NCBI RefSeq assembly: GCF_018687735.1
Contig: NZ_CP061304.1
Coordinates: 806,001 to 870,000 of the forward strand
Reading direction: 5' to 3'
DNA: 64,000 bases
Source of the DNA: Polynucleobacter sp. MG-5-Ahmo-C2
GTDB taxonomy: Bacteria > Pseudomonadota > Gammaproteobacteria > Burkholderiales > Burkholderiaceae
Shown: piece by piece, positions 1 through 8,447 of the stretch
Position numbering within the stretch: position 1 is the stretch's first letter
Layout: the number at the start of each line of letters is the position of its first letter
Program-made: the position numbers and the translations under genes
Notes under the pieces: generated by a model
Databases searched by the model: none
What the model was told of the DNA's origin: nothing
Seen by the model: only the letters and a program-made list of their open reading frames with translations

Positions 1-1353
1 AGTAAGGATGCTGCAGTGCGTTTGGTATTCGAGCCTAAGAGTAAAAATATTGACGTTAATGAGTTCGTTAATCTTTTGTTGGCCCATACCTCACTAGAGT
101 CCAATGCGCCAATGAACTTGGTGATGATCGGCAATGATGGTCGTCCTCGTCAAAAAGGGCTGAAAGAGATTTTGACGGAGTGGGTTGAGTTTAGAGTTGC
201 CACAGTGACTCGCCGAACTCAGTATCGCTTGGGCAAGGTGAAAGATCGGATGCACATATTGGAAGGGCGCTTAACCGTTCTTCTCAATATAGACAAGGTC
301 ATTAAGATTATTCGCAATAGCGATGAACCGAAAGCTGACCTGATCAAAGAGTTCAAACTCTCAGACCGTCAGGCTGAAGATATTCTCGATATTCGTTTGC
401 GCCAGTTAGCGCGACTTGAAGGGATCAAGATTGAGCAAGAGCTTAAGGCACTGAAAGTGGAGCGTGATGACTTAGAAGGCTTGCTACAAAGTGATGCAAG
501 CCTCCGTAAGCGCATCATCAAGGAGATTGAGTCTGATATGAAGGACTTCGGTGATGATCGCCGAACCTTTATTCAGGAGGATAAACGTGCTGTCGCAGAA
601 ACCAAAGTGATTGATGAACCGGTTACGGTGATCGTTTCCCAAAAAGGTTGGGTGCGTGTACGTCAAGGTCATGAGCATGATCCAACTCAATTTGGCTTTA
701 AGGCAGGTGATGCCATGTATGACACCTTTGAGGTTCGTACAGTTGATGTGATGCAAGGCTTTGGTAGTGATGGCCGTGTCTATACGGTGCCAGTGAGCGA
801 ATTACCTGGTGCACGCGGCGACGGTTCGCCATTAACCAGCTTTGTGAATTTGGCCCCTGGCTCACAAATGGTTGCTTACTACGCTGGCCAGCCAGATGAT
901 TTAGTGCTGCTGTCCACTAAAGCGGGTTATGGTTTCTTGGCTAACGTTTCTGATATGAGTACCCGCAATAAGGCTGGTAAATCTTTTGTGAGCATTGATG
1001 CCAAAGTTCCGGGTGATGCTCCATTGGGGGCGGTAAAAGTGAAGATGGGTATGAAGCAAGTTGCTTGCTTATCGCAGGCCTCTAAATTATTGGTATTCCC
1101 ATTGGATGAACTCAAGCGTTTGCCAACAGGCGGTAAGGGCGTGATCCTGATGGGCTTGGATGATAAAGAGTTCCTAGCGTCTGCAATTGCTGTTGGTCCT
1201 GATGGCGCTACTTATGCTGGCGCTGGTCGAGCAGGAAAGCCAACAGAACTGAATCTAGATGCAAAAACGCTCAAATCGTTTGCGGGCAATCGCGCACGCA
1301 AGGGTCACTTTGTCGAGCCACGCCTGAAAGATGGCAAGCTGAAAGCGAATTAG
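1..1353 (+). CDS. parC: DNA topoisomerase IV subunit A, C-terminal part (partial)
   Basis: The reading frame is open from the first base of the window, so only the C-terminal 450 or so residues are present and the start lies upstream. The visible part covers the end of the breakage-reunion domain and its long coiled-coil arm (the DILDIRLRQLARLEG stretch is typical of type IIA topoisomerase A subunits), then the C-terminal beta-propeller that wraps DNA. ParC with ParE decatenates daughter chromosomes using ATP. GyrA is the alternative, but the short propeller with no clear GyrA box (QRRGGKG) favours ParC. It ends 5 bp before the convergent xdhC-like gene with no terminator visible between them. 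Confidence 0.88.
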   Translation, partial: SKDAAVRLVFEPKSKNIDVNEFVNLLLAHTSLESNAPMNLVMIGNDGRPRQKGLKEILTEWVEFRVATVTRRTQYRLGKVKDRMHILEGRLTVLLNIDKVIKIIRNSDEPKADLIKEFKLSDRQAEDILDIRLRQLARLEGIKIEQELKALKVERDDLEGLLQSDASLRKRIIKEIESDMKDFGDDRRTFIQEDKRAVAETKVIDEPVTVIVSQKGWVRVRQGHEHDPTQFGFKAGDAMYDTFEVRTVDVMQGFGSDGRVYTVPVSELPGARGDGSPLTSFVNLAPGSQMVAYYAGQPDDLVLLSTKAGYGFLANVSDMSTRNKAGKSFVSIDAKVPGDAPLGAVKVKMGMKQVACLSQASKLLVFPLDELKRLPTGGKGVILMGLDDKEFLASAIAVGPDGATYAGAGRAGKPTELNLDAKTLKSFAGNRARKGHFVEPRLKDGKLKAN

Positions 1354-1358
1354 GCGCA

Positions 1359-2327
1359 CTAGCCCAATTGGTTTTTCTTGGGAACGCTGATGCCGTATTT
1401 AACGGCAATTACCTCCGCCAGAATCGACACTGCGATTTCTGGTGGGGTGAGAGCCCCAATATAAAGCCCTACTGGACCATGCAGTCTATTGACTTGTTCT
1501 CGGTTGAGATCAAACTCTAGAAGTCGTTCTTTGCGCTTTTGTGTATTCTTGCGACTTCCCAATGCGCCAACATAAAAGGCAGGGGATCTCAAAGCTTCCA
1601 TCAGCGCCATGTCATCAAGTTTGGGGTCATGCGTGAGGGCTACAACTGCAGTATGTGGATCAACACCAATTTCCAGCAATACATCATCAGGCATGCCTTT
1701 GTGGAAAATAAGATCGTCACGATTTAGGCCTTCTGCATATTCTTCGCGAGGGTCGACCACAATGACTTCAAAGTCAGAAGCGAGTGCAAAGTCCGCCGTA
1801 TAGAGCGATAGTTGGCCAGCGCCAATGATCACCATGCGCCAGCGTGGGCCGTAAGTGGTTTGCATCTCTTGATCGTTGCAAACAAATTCATCATGGCGAG
1901 ATCCGCTACTTAAGCTCGATTTGCCAGTACTGAGATTGACTGTACGGCGACTAATTTGGTGGGAGGAGATTTGCTCTAGGAGCTGTTCCAAAATTGTGAG
2001 CTCTGGTTTGGGCTCAACCAGCAGTCTCAAAGTTCCTCCGCATGGCAGACCAAAGCGCGCAGCTTCTTGCTGGCTAACGCCATAGACCACCATTTCAGGG
2101 GTGTTGCGCGTCAGAATTTCCGTTTGTACACGGCGAATTAAGTCATCCTCGACACAGCCACCAGATACCGAACCTGCTACCTGACCATCGTCCCGAATGG
2201 CAAGCCATGATCCAATAGGTCGTGGGGCCGACCCCCAAGTTTGCACTACCGTAGCAATAGCTACTGAGTGGCCAGCTTTAAGCCAGCTGACGGCAGAGCG
2301 GAGGACGCTTAAATCGGTGCTATTCAT
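1359..2327 (-). CDS. XdhC/CoxI family molybdenum hydroxylase maturation protein
   Basis: A protein of 322 residues with the two-part XdhC architecture. The N-terminal XdhC/CoxI domain carries the conserved GSVSGGCVE motif (residues about 52-60, with the family cysteine) and a GLPCGG motif (about 93-98). The C-terminal part is a Rossmann-type XdhC_C domain beginning VIIGAGQLSLY (about 166-176). Family members bind the molybdenum cofactor, promote sulfuration and insert it into xanthine dehydrogenase, CO dehydrogenase-like or aldehyde/isoquinoline oxidoreductases. It is divergent from a MocA-like nucleotidyltransferase, the usual partner that makes the cytosine dinucleotide form of the cofactor. 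No molybdenum hydroxylase structural gene is in this window, so the client enzyme is unknown. Confidence 0.88.
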   Translation of the reverse strand: MNSTDLSVLRSAVSWLKAGHSVAIATVVQTWGSAPRPIGSWLAIRDDGQVAGSVSGGCVEDDLIRRVQTEILTRNTPEMVVYGVSQQEAARFGLPCGGTLRLLVEPKPELTILEQLLEQISSHQISRRTVNLSTGKSSLSSGSRHDEFVCNDQEMQTTYGPRWRMVIIGAGQLSLYTADFALASDFEVIVVDPREEYAEGLNRDDLIFHKGMPDDVLLEIGVDPHTAVVALTHDPKLDDMALMEALRSPAFYVGALGSRKNTQKRKERLLEFDLNREQVNRLHGPVGLYIGALTPPEIAVSILAEVIAVKYGISVPKKNQLG

Positions 2328-2382
2328 GCTATGTGCTGTCTTTATTGTTTATTTTTTTAGTTTCCTATTTATTATCACTCTA

Positions 2383-3033
2383 ATGACATCTTTCGGTTTG
2401 CAATCTAGTTCATCAAATCTTCGTTTGGCGGTACTGTTGCTTGCCGCAGGTGAGGGTAGTCGCTTGGGTTCCATACCAAAAGCACTGCTACAAAAGGATT
2501 CTCAAAGCCTCTTAAGTCGTTTTTGCCAATCAATCAAAACATTTGCCGTAATTGAATTAGTGGTTGTAACTGGTTTTCATGCGCAACCCATTGAATCCGA
2601 GTTGGCTGAAATACAAAAGAAATTCGATTTACCTATAAAGTGCGTCCGTAATCCCCATCCAGAATCGGGGCAAGCATCTTCGGTGCGTCTTGGTCTCGAA
2701 TCTCTATCAACCAACTACGAGGTGTTGTTGGTGGCTTTGTGCGATCAACCTCTTATAGGCACCGCTGAAATTGATGCATTACTTGAACAATTTGAGCAAC
2801 GTGCGCAGCAAATAGAAGTTGTTTTGCCAATGGTGGGTCAGCAGCGCGGCAATCCCGTGGTGTTTTCATATAAGGTGATTGCGGATATCTTGGCGATACC
2901 AAATATGGTGTGTAGATCTTATATAGATCAGCATCCAGCGCTAGTGCAAACCTTCACAACAGAAAGTCCAGCGTACATTGCTGATGTCGATACCGATGCC
3001 GACATCAGCAGGTTTGCTTTACAGCGCCCTTAG
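2383..3033 (+). CDS. MocA-like molybdenum cofactor nucleotidyltransferase
   Basis: About 216 residues from the ATG at 2383. The open frame runs upstream to 2197, but that part would overlap the divergent xdhC-like gene, so the later start is preferred. The N-terminus has the nucleotidyltransferase signature LLLAAGEGSRLGSIPKALL, and the CDQP motif follows in the middle, as in MobA/MocA proteins. Members of the NTP_transf_3 group transfer CMP or GMP from CTP or GTP to the molybdenum cofactor. Pairing with an XdhC-family protein favours MocA, which forms molybdopterin cytosine dinucleotide for xanthine-oxidase-family enzymes. Its 3' end overlaps that of convergent ridA by 4 bp. Confidence 0.82.
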   Translation: MTSFGLQSSSSNLRLAVLLLAAGEGSRLGSIPKALLQKDSQSLLSRFCQSIKTFAVIELVVVTGFHAQPIESELAEIQKKFDLPIKCVRNPHPESGQASSVRLGLESLSTNYEVLLVALCDQPLIGTAEIDALLEQFEQRAQQIEVVLPMVGQQRGNPVVFSYKVIADILAIPNMVCRSYIDQHPALVQTFTTESPAYIADVDTDADISRFALQRP

Positions 3034-3494
3034 GCTTCAATTTCAGCGATTAATTCAATTTCAACGCAAGCGCCCAGAGGGATTTGCGCTACGCCAAAAG
3101 CGCTTCGGGCATGTTTCCCAGCATCACCAAACACTTCAACAAGTAATTCTGAGCAACCATTAATCACCAAATGATGCTCTGTGTATTGATCTGTGGAGTT
3201 CACCAAGCCCATGACTTTTACAATCCGCTTGACTTTACCGAGTGAGCCTAAATGATTTTGCAAGGTTGCGATGAGATCAATTGCGATCGATCTTGCTGCA
3301 GCTTTTCCAGCCTCAGTATCCATGTCTTTGCCTAACTTGCCTGCCCAAGGCTTGCCGTCTTTCTTGGCAATATGACCTGACAAGAAAACAGTATTACCGG
3401 TAGTAGCGGCCATGACGTAAGCAGCGGCAGGGGGTCCCGCTGGGGGCAACTCAATCCCAAGGGATTTGAGGCGATCAAGGTATGTGTTGCTCAT
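3030..3494 (-). CDS. RidA family (YjgF/YER057c/UK114) protein
   Basis: 154 residues, matching the longer RidA subfamily. It starts MSNTYLDRLKSLGIELPP and contains TGNTVFLSGH and, near the C-terminus, AFGVAQIPLGACVEIELIAEI, which is typical of the trimeric YjgF fold. RidA proteins hydrolyse reactive enamine/imine intermediates made by PLP enzymes. The conserved arginine of true imine deaminases is replaced by glycine or alanine at the usual C-terminal site (GACVEIE instead of xARVEIE), so this may be a Rid paralogue with another substrate. That reading of the residue is made by eye and should be checked by alignment. Confidence 0.85.
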   Translation of the reverse strand: MSNTYLDRLKSLGIELPPAGPPAAAYVMAATTGNTVFLSGHIAKKDGKPWAGKLGKDMDTEAGKAAARSIAIDLIATLQNHLGSLGKVKRIVKVMGLVNSTDQYTEHHLVINGCSELLVEVFGDAGKHARSAFGVAQIPLGACVEIELIAEIEA

Positions 3495-3623
3495 GATTGT
3501 GAATCCATATTAAGTAGAAGATCAATCTTACCGGGAAGCACTTTCACCTTGCTTTTTTCAGTGCTTTTATCGACTCTGGGGGCCCAAATCCGCCAAACAA
3601 TGACCCAAAGAGCGTCTCTCCGC

Positions 3624-3651
3624 TATACTCTCCCAAATTGATTTAAATCAA
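3624..3651 (+). promoter_or_regulatory. Candidate promoter with perfect FNR/ANR box upstream of the cytochrome c pair
   Basis: Positions 3638-3651 read TTGATTTAAATCAA, a perfect 14-bp palindrome identical to the FNR/CRP-family consensus TTGAT-N4-ATCAA. A good -10 element (TATACT) lies at 3624-3629. If that -10 is used, the box sits just at or after the transcription start, a position usually linked to repression rather than activation. The cytochrome ATG is at 3672. The regulator itself is not in the window. Confidence 0.7.
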
Positions 3652-3671
3652 ACTTATTAATACTGATTTCT

Positions 3672-4037
3672 ATGAAAAAACTAACAATTCTTCCTCAAAT
3701 GCTTGTTGCTGCTGGTTTGGCTCTTACGGGTTTTACTGCCCAGGCTGACGAAGTAAAAGGTAGCGCTGCCGCTGGAAATGCCAGGGTATGGCTTTGCGTT
3801 GGCTGTCACTCAATTCCCGACTACCGTGCAGACTACCCATTGGTCTATAAGGTTCCAATGTTAGGCGGTCAAAATGCCGGCTATATCGCTAGCGCCTTAG
3901 CGGCTTACAAGAAGGGTGAACGAAAGCATCCAACAATGCGCGCCATTGCAGGTAGCCTTTCTGATCAAGATATGGCTGACCTTGGCGAATACTATGCTGC
4001 GCAAACAGCCAGCTCACCTAACAACCCGTTGAAGTGA
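3672..4037 (+). CDS. Small periplasmic cytochrome c, monohaem
   Basis: 121 residues with an N-terminal signal peptide (basic MKK, hydrophobic core, cleavage likely after AQA near residue 25). There is one haem c attachment motif, CVGCH. A distal HPTMRAIAG segment probably supplies the axial methionine. The sequence resembles one half of a cytochrome c4 or a c553-type electron carrier. It is followed after 13 bp by a second monohaem cytochrome, so the two are likely cotranscribed and may together act like a split dihaem c4 between the bc1 complex or a molybdenum hydroxylase and a terminal oxidase. The partner enzyme is not shown by the sequence. A perfect FNR-type box lies 20 bp upstream. Confidence 0.85.
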   Translation: MKKLTILPQMLVAAGLALTGFTAQADEVKGSAAAGNARVWLCVGCHSIPDYRADYPLVYKVPMLGGQNAGYIASALAAYKKGERKHPTMRAIAGSLSDQDMADLGEYYAAQTASSPNNPLK

Positions 4038-4050
4038 TAGAGGCACGTTT

Positions 4051-4404
4051 ATGAAATTTGCACTAATTACCGCAGTTTTACTATCGAGTATTGGCCTTGT
4101 TAACGTATCCAATGCTGCTAGCGTTGATAAAGGTCAGGCACTAGTTGAGAAAGCCAATTGTGCTTCTTGCCACGGCGCTGGCCTGAATGCCCCAATCTTG
4201 CCGGTTTATCCTAAACTGGCCGGTCAGTATCCTGACTACCTTTACTACGCCTTGAAGGCGTACAAAGTAGGTAATGGCAATCCACAATATGGTCGTAATA
4301 ATGCGATTATGGGTTCACAAGTTCAAGTATTCTCCGATGCAGATCTGCAAGATATTGCTGCTTACATTGCATCCTTACCAGGAAACTTTGTAGTCAAGAA
4401 GTAA
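4051..4404 (+). CDS. Second small periplasmic cytochrome c, monohaem
   Basis: 117 residues with a signal peptide ending near NAAS (about residue 23) and one CASCHG haem-binding motif. The segment PKLAGQYPDYLYYALKAYKVG is typical of cytochrome c4/c553 proteins (compare PMLGGQNAGYIASALAAYKKG in the preceding gene). The NAIMGSQ segment likely contains the axial methionine. The two proteins are clear paralogues in tandem. A strong intrinsic terminator follows at 4427-4464, closing the two-gene unit. Confidence 0.86.
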   Translation: MKFALITAVLLSSIGLVNVSNAASVDKGQALVEKANCASCHGAGLNAPILPVYPKLAGQYPDYLYYALKAYKVGNGNPQYGRNNAIMGSQVQVFSDADLQDIAAYIASLPGNFVVKK

Positions 4405-4426
4405 ATTCCCTGGGCTGTAGATAAAG

Positions 4427-4464
4427 CAAAGGCTTAGATTAATATTCTAAGCCTTTGTTATTTA
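4427..4464 (+). terminator. Rho-independent terminator after the cytochrome pair
   Basis: A perfect 12-bp stem (CAAAGGCTTAGA at 4427-4438 with its complement at 4446-4457) and a 7-base loop, followed by a T-rich tail. It lies between convergent genes (cytochrome c on plus, gntR on minus) and could work for both. Confidence 0.85.
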
Positions 4465-4477
4465 TAGGTATTTTATA

Positions 4478-5116
4478 TTACCTAAGTGCTTCCAGGCCTC
4501 TAGAGAAGTGCTTTCTCATAGCGGCTTCTGCAGCCAATTCATCTCGCTTGAGAATTGCCTGCAGGATTTCTCGATGCTCAAGGAGGGATGCTTGTAGTCT
4601 TCCTGTGCTCGTCAAAGAATCTTTTCGATGCAATTTGAGTACTTTCCTTAAATCAGCAATAACGCCATTCATCCACCGATTGCCGGCAATTTCCTGGATT
4701 AACTCATGAAATTTGCCATTAATTTCAAAGAATTGCTCAATATCTCGGTCTGCAGCGGCTTTTTCTAGTCGGTGGTGTAGGTGGTCGAGTTGATTTAGCT
4801 CATCCTCAGTTGCTTTTGTGGCGGATTCTTTTGCCGCTTGGCTCTCTAATAGCGATAACACCGTGAAAATTTGCTCTAAATCACCCCGATTGACTTCAGT
4901 CACGTAGGCGCCTCTGCGCATCTTGATCGTTATGAGGCCCTCAGAAGCCAATACTTTGATTGCTTCTCGCATCGGCGTCCTGCTAATTCCGTACTGCTCA
5001 GCCAGAGATTGTTCGTCCAGCCAGCTCCCTGGAGGAAATTGTTTGCTAAATATCTGCTCACGCAGCCGATCAGCTACATCCTCGTACAAGGGCCTGTTAT
5101 TCAATTTTGTATTCAT
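4478..5116 (-). CDS. GntR family regulator, FCD (FadR-like) subfamily
   Basis: About 212 residues from the ATG at 5116. The frame remains open to a TTG at 5158, but that would add a poor non-family N-terminus. It has an N-terminal winged helix with the GntR pattern (LYEDVADRLREQIF, then GISRTPMREAIKVLASEGL) and an all-helical C-terminal FCD ligand domain containing the histidine and aspartate residues that usually bind a metal. FCD regulators respond to organic acids or acyl-CoA derivatives. It is divergent from the methylmalonyl-CoA operon, so it probably controls that operon in response to propionate or a pathway intermediate (inference). The start codon lies within a 22-bp palindrome and shows no Shine-Dalgarno sequence. 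Confidence 0.88.
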   Translation of the reverse strand: MNTKLNNRPLYEDVADRLREQIFSKQFPPGSWLDEQSLAEQYGISRTPMREAIKVLASEGLITIKMRRGAYVTEVNRGDLEQIFTVLSLLESQAAKESATKATEDELNQLDHLHHRLEKAAADRDIEQFFEINGKFHELIQEIAGNRWMNGVIADLRKVLKLHRKDSLTSTGRLQASLLEHREILQAILKRDELAAEAAMRKHFSRGLEALR

Positions 5117-5129
5117 AATTATGAATACA
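5108..5129. promoter_or_regulatory. 22-bp perfect palindrome, candidate GntR operator
   Basis: The half-site TGTATTCATAA (5108-5118) is followed directly by its reverse complement. The palindrome covers the gntR start codon (5114-5116), lies at the edge of the gntR -10 element and is about 80 bp upstream of the mutase start. Length, symmetry and position fit an operator for the FCD regulator acting on both divergent promoters. Binding has not been shown. Confidence 0.65.
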
Positions 5130-5158
5130 TGATAACTAGACAAATTCCAAATAGTCAA
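5129..5158 (-). promoter_or_regulatory. Candidate sigma-70 promoter of gntR
   Basis: Read on the minus strand, TTGACT (5153-5158) is separated by 18 bases from TATCAT (5129-5134); each matches the consensus at 5 of 6 bases. The predicted transcription start near 5122 falls inside the palindrome and only about 6 bases before the ATG, suggesting a nearly leaderless mRNA. Confidence 0.5.
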
Positions 5159-5209
5159 GCAGAATTGGAGAAATTAGATGCAATGCAATAAAACTACCAG
5201 GAGTGCTTT

Positions 5210-7396
5210 GTGAGTTCAGACAATAAAAGTTCATCAACAAGTTCATGGCCGGAAGTTCCAGAAACTAATTTGGACGCCTGGAAAAAGTCTGCACAGAAAT
5301 CCGCGCCAAATGGCGATGTGGGCAAACTGGGCTGGAATACGCCAGATGGCATTCAGCTGAAAGCGCTCTATACCTCTGCCGATACCGAGGGATTGAGTTA
5401 CACCAATACCTTGCCAGGTTTTGAACCTTTTGTTAGGGGTCCACAAGCAACGATGTATTCAGTTCGTCCATGGACCATACGTCAATATGCCGGCTTTTCT
5501 ACTGCTCAAGAATCCAATGCGTTCTATCGGAAAGCATTGGCTGCGGGCGGACAAGGTGTATCCGTTGCCTTTGACTTGGCCACCCATCGAGGCTATGACT
5601 CTGATCATCCTCGTGTCACTGGTGATGTTGGTAAAGCTGGCGTTGCAATTGATTCTGTAGAAGATATGAAGATCTTGTTTGATGGCATTCCATTGGATAA
5701 GGTGTCTGTTTCTATGACTATGAATGGTGCCGTTTTGCCGGTATTAGCTGGCTATATTGTTGCTGGTGAGGAGCAAGGCGTAAAGCAGGAACAGTTATCG
5801 GGCACGATTCAGAACGACATACTCAAAGAGTTCATGGTGCGCAATACCTATATTTATCCGCCAGAGCCATCGATGCGGATTATTGGCGACATTATTGAAT
5901 ACACCGCTAAGCACATGCCGAAATTCAACTCGATTTCGATTTCGGGTTATCACATGCAAGAAGCTGGCGCAAATCAAGTTTTGGAACTGGCCTTTACATT
6001 GGCCGATGGAAAAGAGTACGTCAAAACAGCGCTTGCAAAAGGATTGGATGTGGACGGCTTTGCGGGCCGCTTGTCCTTCTTCTTTGCAGTTGGCATGAAC
6101 TTCTATTTAGAGGTCGCCAAATTACGCGCTGCAAGGTTGTTGTGGTGGCGCATCATGAAGTCTTTCGAGCCGAAAAATCCAAAGTCTTTGATGTTGCGTA
6201 CCCATTGTCAAACATCGGGCTGGTCTTTAACAGAGCAGGACCCCTATAACAACGTTGTGAGAACAACTGTTGAAGCTATGGCAGCTGTATTCGGTGGCAC
6301 CCAATCCCTCCACACGAACTCATTTGATGAGGCAATTGCCTTGCCTTCAGAGTTTTCAAGTCGAATAGCACGGAATACTCAGTTGATTCTTCAAGAAGAA
6401 ACCCACATCACTAGCGTGATTGACCCTTGGGCAGGTTCTTACATGATGGAGAGCCTCACGCAAGAGATGGCAGATAAGGCCTGGGAAATTATTCAAGAAG
6501 TCGATGCCATGGGTGGAATGACCAAGGCTGTAGAAAGTGGTTGGGCTAAATTAAAGATTGAGGCATCGGCCGCTGAGAAGCAAGCCAAGATTGACTCTGG
6601 CTCCGATGTGATTGTTGGTGTGAATAAATATAAGCTTGAAAAAGAAGATCTCGTGGATGTTTTGGTGATTGACAACGATCGCGTTCGAGATGGTCAGGTT
6701 GCGCTTCTGAAAGATATTAGAGCAAAGCGCGACAGTAAAAAAGTAGAGGCCGCATTAGAAGCATTAACCAAAGCTGCTGAGGACAACACCGGAAACTTGT
6801 TGGAATTGGCAGTGAATGCAATACGTTTACGCGCTACGGTTGGTGAAGTATCTGATGCATTGGAAAAGGTTTACGGGCGCCATCGCGCCGATACTCAAAA
6901 GGTGACCGGCGTGTATGCAGCTGCCTATGACTCAGCCGAGGGCTGGGAAAAACTCAAACTAGAAATCGCTGACTTTGCCAAAGATTTTGGCCGACGTCCA
7001 CGCGTGATGATCGCTAAGCTTGGTCAAGATGGTCATGATCGTGGCGCCAAGGTTGTGGCTACAGCCTATGCAGACTTGGGCTTTGATGTGGATATCGGCC
7101 CGCTGTTCCAAACCCCCGAAGAGTGCGCACGTCAGGCTATTGAAAACGACGTTCATGCATTGGGTGTTTCAACGCTAGCAGCAGGTCATAAGACATTGGT
7201 TCCGGCCATCATTGCGGAACTGAAAAAACAAGGCTCAGATGACATCATCGTCTTTGTGGGCGGCGTGATCCCTAGGCAAGATTACGAGTTTCTTTACGAG
7301 GCAGGCGTGAAAGGTATTTATGGACCAGGCACCCCAATCCCAGCTTCGGCTAAGGATGTGCTTGAGCAAATTCGTAAATCAATAAAACCAGCTTAG
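5210..7396 (+). CDS. Methylmalonyl-CoA mutase (single-chain)
   Basis: 728 residues from a GTG at 5210, with a CAGGAG ribosome site just upstream. This B12-dependent enzyme interconverts (R)-methylmalonyl-CoA and succinyl-CoA. The N-terminal TIM-barrel substrate domain includes [21 protein letters not shown] and [18 protein letters not shown]. The C-terminal cobalamin domain carries the base-off DxHxxG motif (D607, H609, G612), in which H609 should be the lower cobalt ligand. Length and motifs fit the catalytic large subunit, able to act alone as a homodimer. It opens an operon with meaB, pccB, pccA and a VOC protein, which gives a full propionyl-CoA to succinyl-CoA route. Isobutyryl-CoA mutase is an unlikely alternative given the context. 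Confidence 0.95.
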   Translation: MSSDNKSSSTSSWPEVPETNLDAWKKSAQKSAPNGDVGKLGWNTPDGIQLKALYTSADTEGLSYTNTLPGFEPFVRGPQATMYSVRPWTIRQYAGFSTAQESNAFYRKALAAGGQGVSVAFDLATHRGYDSDHPRVTGDVGKAGVAIDSVEDMKILFDGIPLDKVSVSMTMNGAVLPVLAGYIVAGEEQGVKQEQLSGTIQNDILKEFMVRNTYIYPPEPSMRIIGDIIEYTAKHMPKFNSISISGYHMQEAGANQVLELAFTLADGKEYVKTALAKGLDVDGFAGRLSFFFAVGMNFYLEVAKLRAARLLWWRIMKSFEPKNPKSLMLRTHCQTSGWSLTEQDPYNNVVRTTVEAMAAVFGGTQSLHTNSFDEAIALPSEFSSRIARNTQLILQEETHITSVIDPWAGSYMMESLTQEMADKAWEIIQEVDAMGGMTKAVESGWAKLKIEASAAEKQAKIDSGSDVIVGVNKYKLEKEDLVDVLVIDNDRVRDGQVALLKDIRAKRDSKKVEAALEALTKAAEDNTGNLLELAVNAIRLRATVGEVSDALEKVYGRHRADTQKVTGVYAAAYDSAEGWEKLKLEIADFAKDFGRRPRVMIAKLGQDGHDRGAKVVATAYADLGFDVDIGPLFQTPEECARQAIENDVHALGVSTLAAGHKTLVPAIIAELKKQGSDDIIVFVGGVIPRQDYEFLYEAGVKGIYGPGTPIPASAKDVLEQIRKSIKPA

Positions 7397-7411
7397 CCTG
7401 GATTAGAGAAC

Positions 7412-8437
7412 ATGCTCGAAGCTGCCGATCAAACTTTAGTGAGCGACCTCACTGGTATTCAGTCGCTAAAACAGCGACGTGCATTAGCGAAGATCATTAC
7501 CTTGCTTGAGTCTACACGCTTAGATCATCGTAAACGTGCTGATGAAGTACTCAATACGCTCCTGCCAAAGACTGGAAAATCATTTCGTTTAGGGATCTCT
7601 GGAGTGCCTGGGGTAGGTAAGTCTACGCTGATTGAAACTCTCGGTTTGTATCTGATTGAAAAAGGTCATCGCGTTGCTGTGATGGCGATTGATCCTTCTT
7701 CGAGTTTATCTGGAGGATCTATTCTGGGCGATAAAACCCGCATGGAGCGCCTCTCAGTTTTAGAAGGCGCCTTCATTAGACCAAGCCCATCCTCCGGAAC
7801 GCTAGGCGGTGTTGCCGAGAAAACCCGTGAAGCCATGTTAGTAGCGGAGGCAGCCGGGTTTGATGTCATCATTGTCGAGACTGTCGGTGTTGGGCAAAGT
7901 GAAATTGCTGTGTCTGGCATGACAGATATGTTCTTGCTATTGCAGTTGCCAAATGCTGGAGACGATCTTCAGGCAATCAAAAAAGGCGTCATGGAAATTG
8001 CGGATCTCATTGCTATTAATAAAGTTGATATTGATCCTGATGCAGCTACGCGTGCGCAACTATTTATTACTAGTTCTTTGCGTTTACTAGGTTTTCAAGG
8101 AAATCCTGATCATGCTTCCCATGATCAAGAGTTTTGGCATCCAACCGTCATTACCTTAAGCGCCCTCGAGGGTAAGGGCATTCCTGAGTTATGGGAAAAG
8201 GTTTCTCAATTTCAAAAACTGCAAAGGGCAAACGGCAAATTTGAGAGCCGTCGCAAGCAACAGGCAGGTGCATGGATGTGGGATCGTATCGATGCTGGTC
8301 TAAAAACCGCTTTCCGAAACAATCAAGCAGTGCAAGAACTATTGCCAATTTTAAGTGCACAAGTAAATCAAGGAACTATGGCAGCTTCAGTTGCGGCAAG
8401 ACGCTTATTAGAGTCCATGGGGCATGAATTTTTCTAA
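7412..8437 (+). CDS. meaB: MeaB-type GTPase, methylmalonyl-CoA mutase chaperone
   Basis: 341 residues of the MeaB/ArgK G3E family of P-loop GTPases. The Walker A motif is [12 protein letters not shown], followed by [20 protein letters not shown] and ETVGVGQSE; the guanine-specificity motif is NKVD. MeaB binds methylmalonyl-CoA mutase, gates the loading of adenosylcobalamin and removes damaged cofactor. The gene lies 15 bp after the mutase, the standard arrangement. Older databases call this family ArgK (arginine/ornithine transport kinase), which is not supported here. Confidence 0.95.
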   Translation: MLEAADQTLVSDLTGIQSLKQRRALAKIITLLESTRLDHRKRADEVLNTLLPKTGKSFRLGISGVPGVGKSTLIETLGLYLIEKGHRVAVMAIDPSSSLSGGSILGDKTRMERLSVLEGAFIRPSPSSGTLGGVAEKTREAMLVAEAAGFDVIIVETVGVGQSEIAVSGMTDMFLLLQLPNAGDDLQAIKKGVMEIADLIAINKVDIDPDAATRAQLFITSSLRLLGFQGNPDHASHDQEFWHPTVITLSALEGKGIPELWEKVSQFQKLQRANGKFESRRKQQAGAWMWDRIDAGLKTAFRNNQAVQELLPILSAQVNQGTMAASVAARRLLESMGHEFF

Positions 8438-8447
8438 GGAGCAGGAA

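Noticed and set aside
2197..2382. N-terminal extension of the MocA-like protein
   Set aside because: It would overlap the divergent xdhC-like coding sequence and lies before the family N-terminus; the ATG at 2383 fits.
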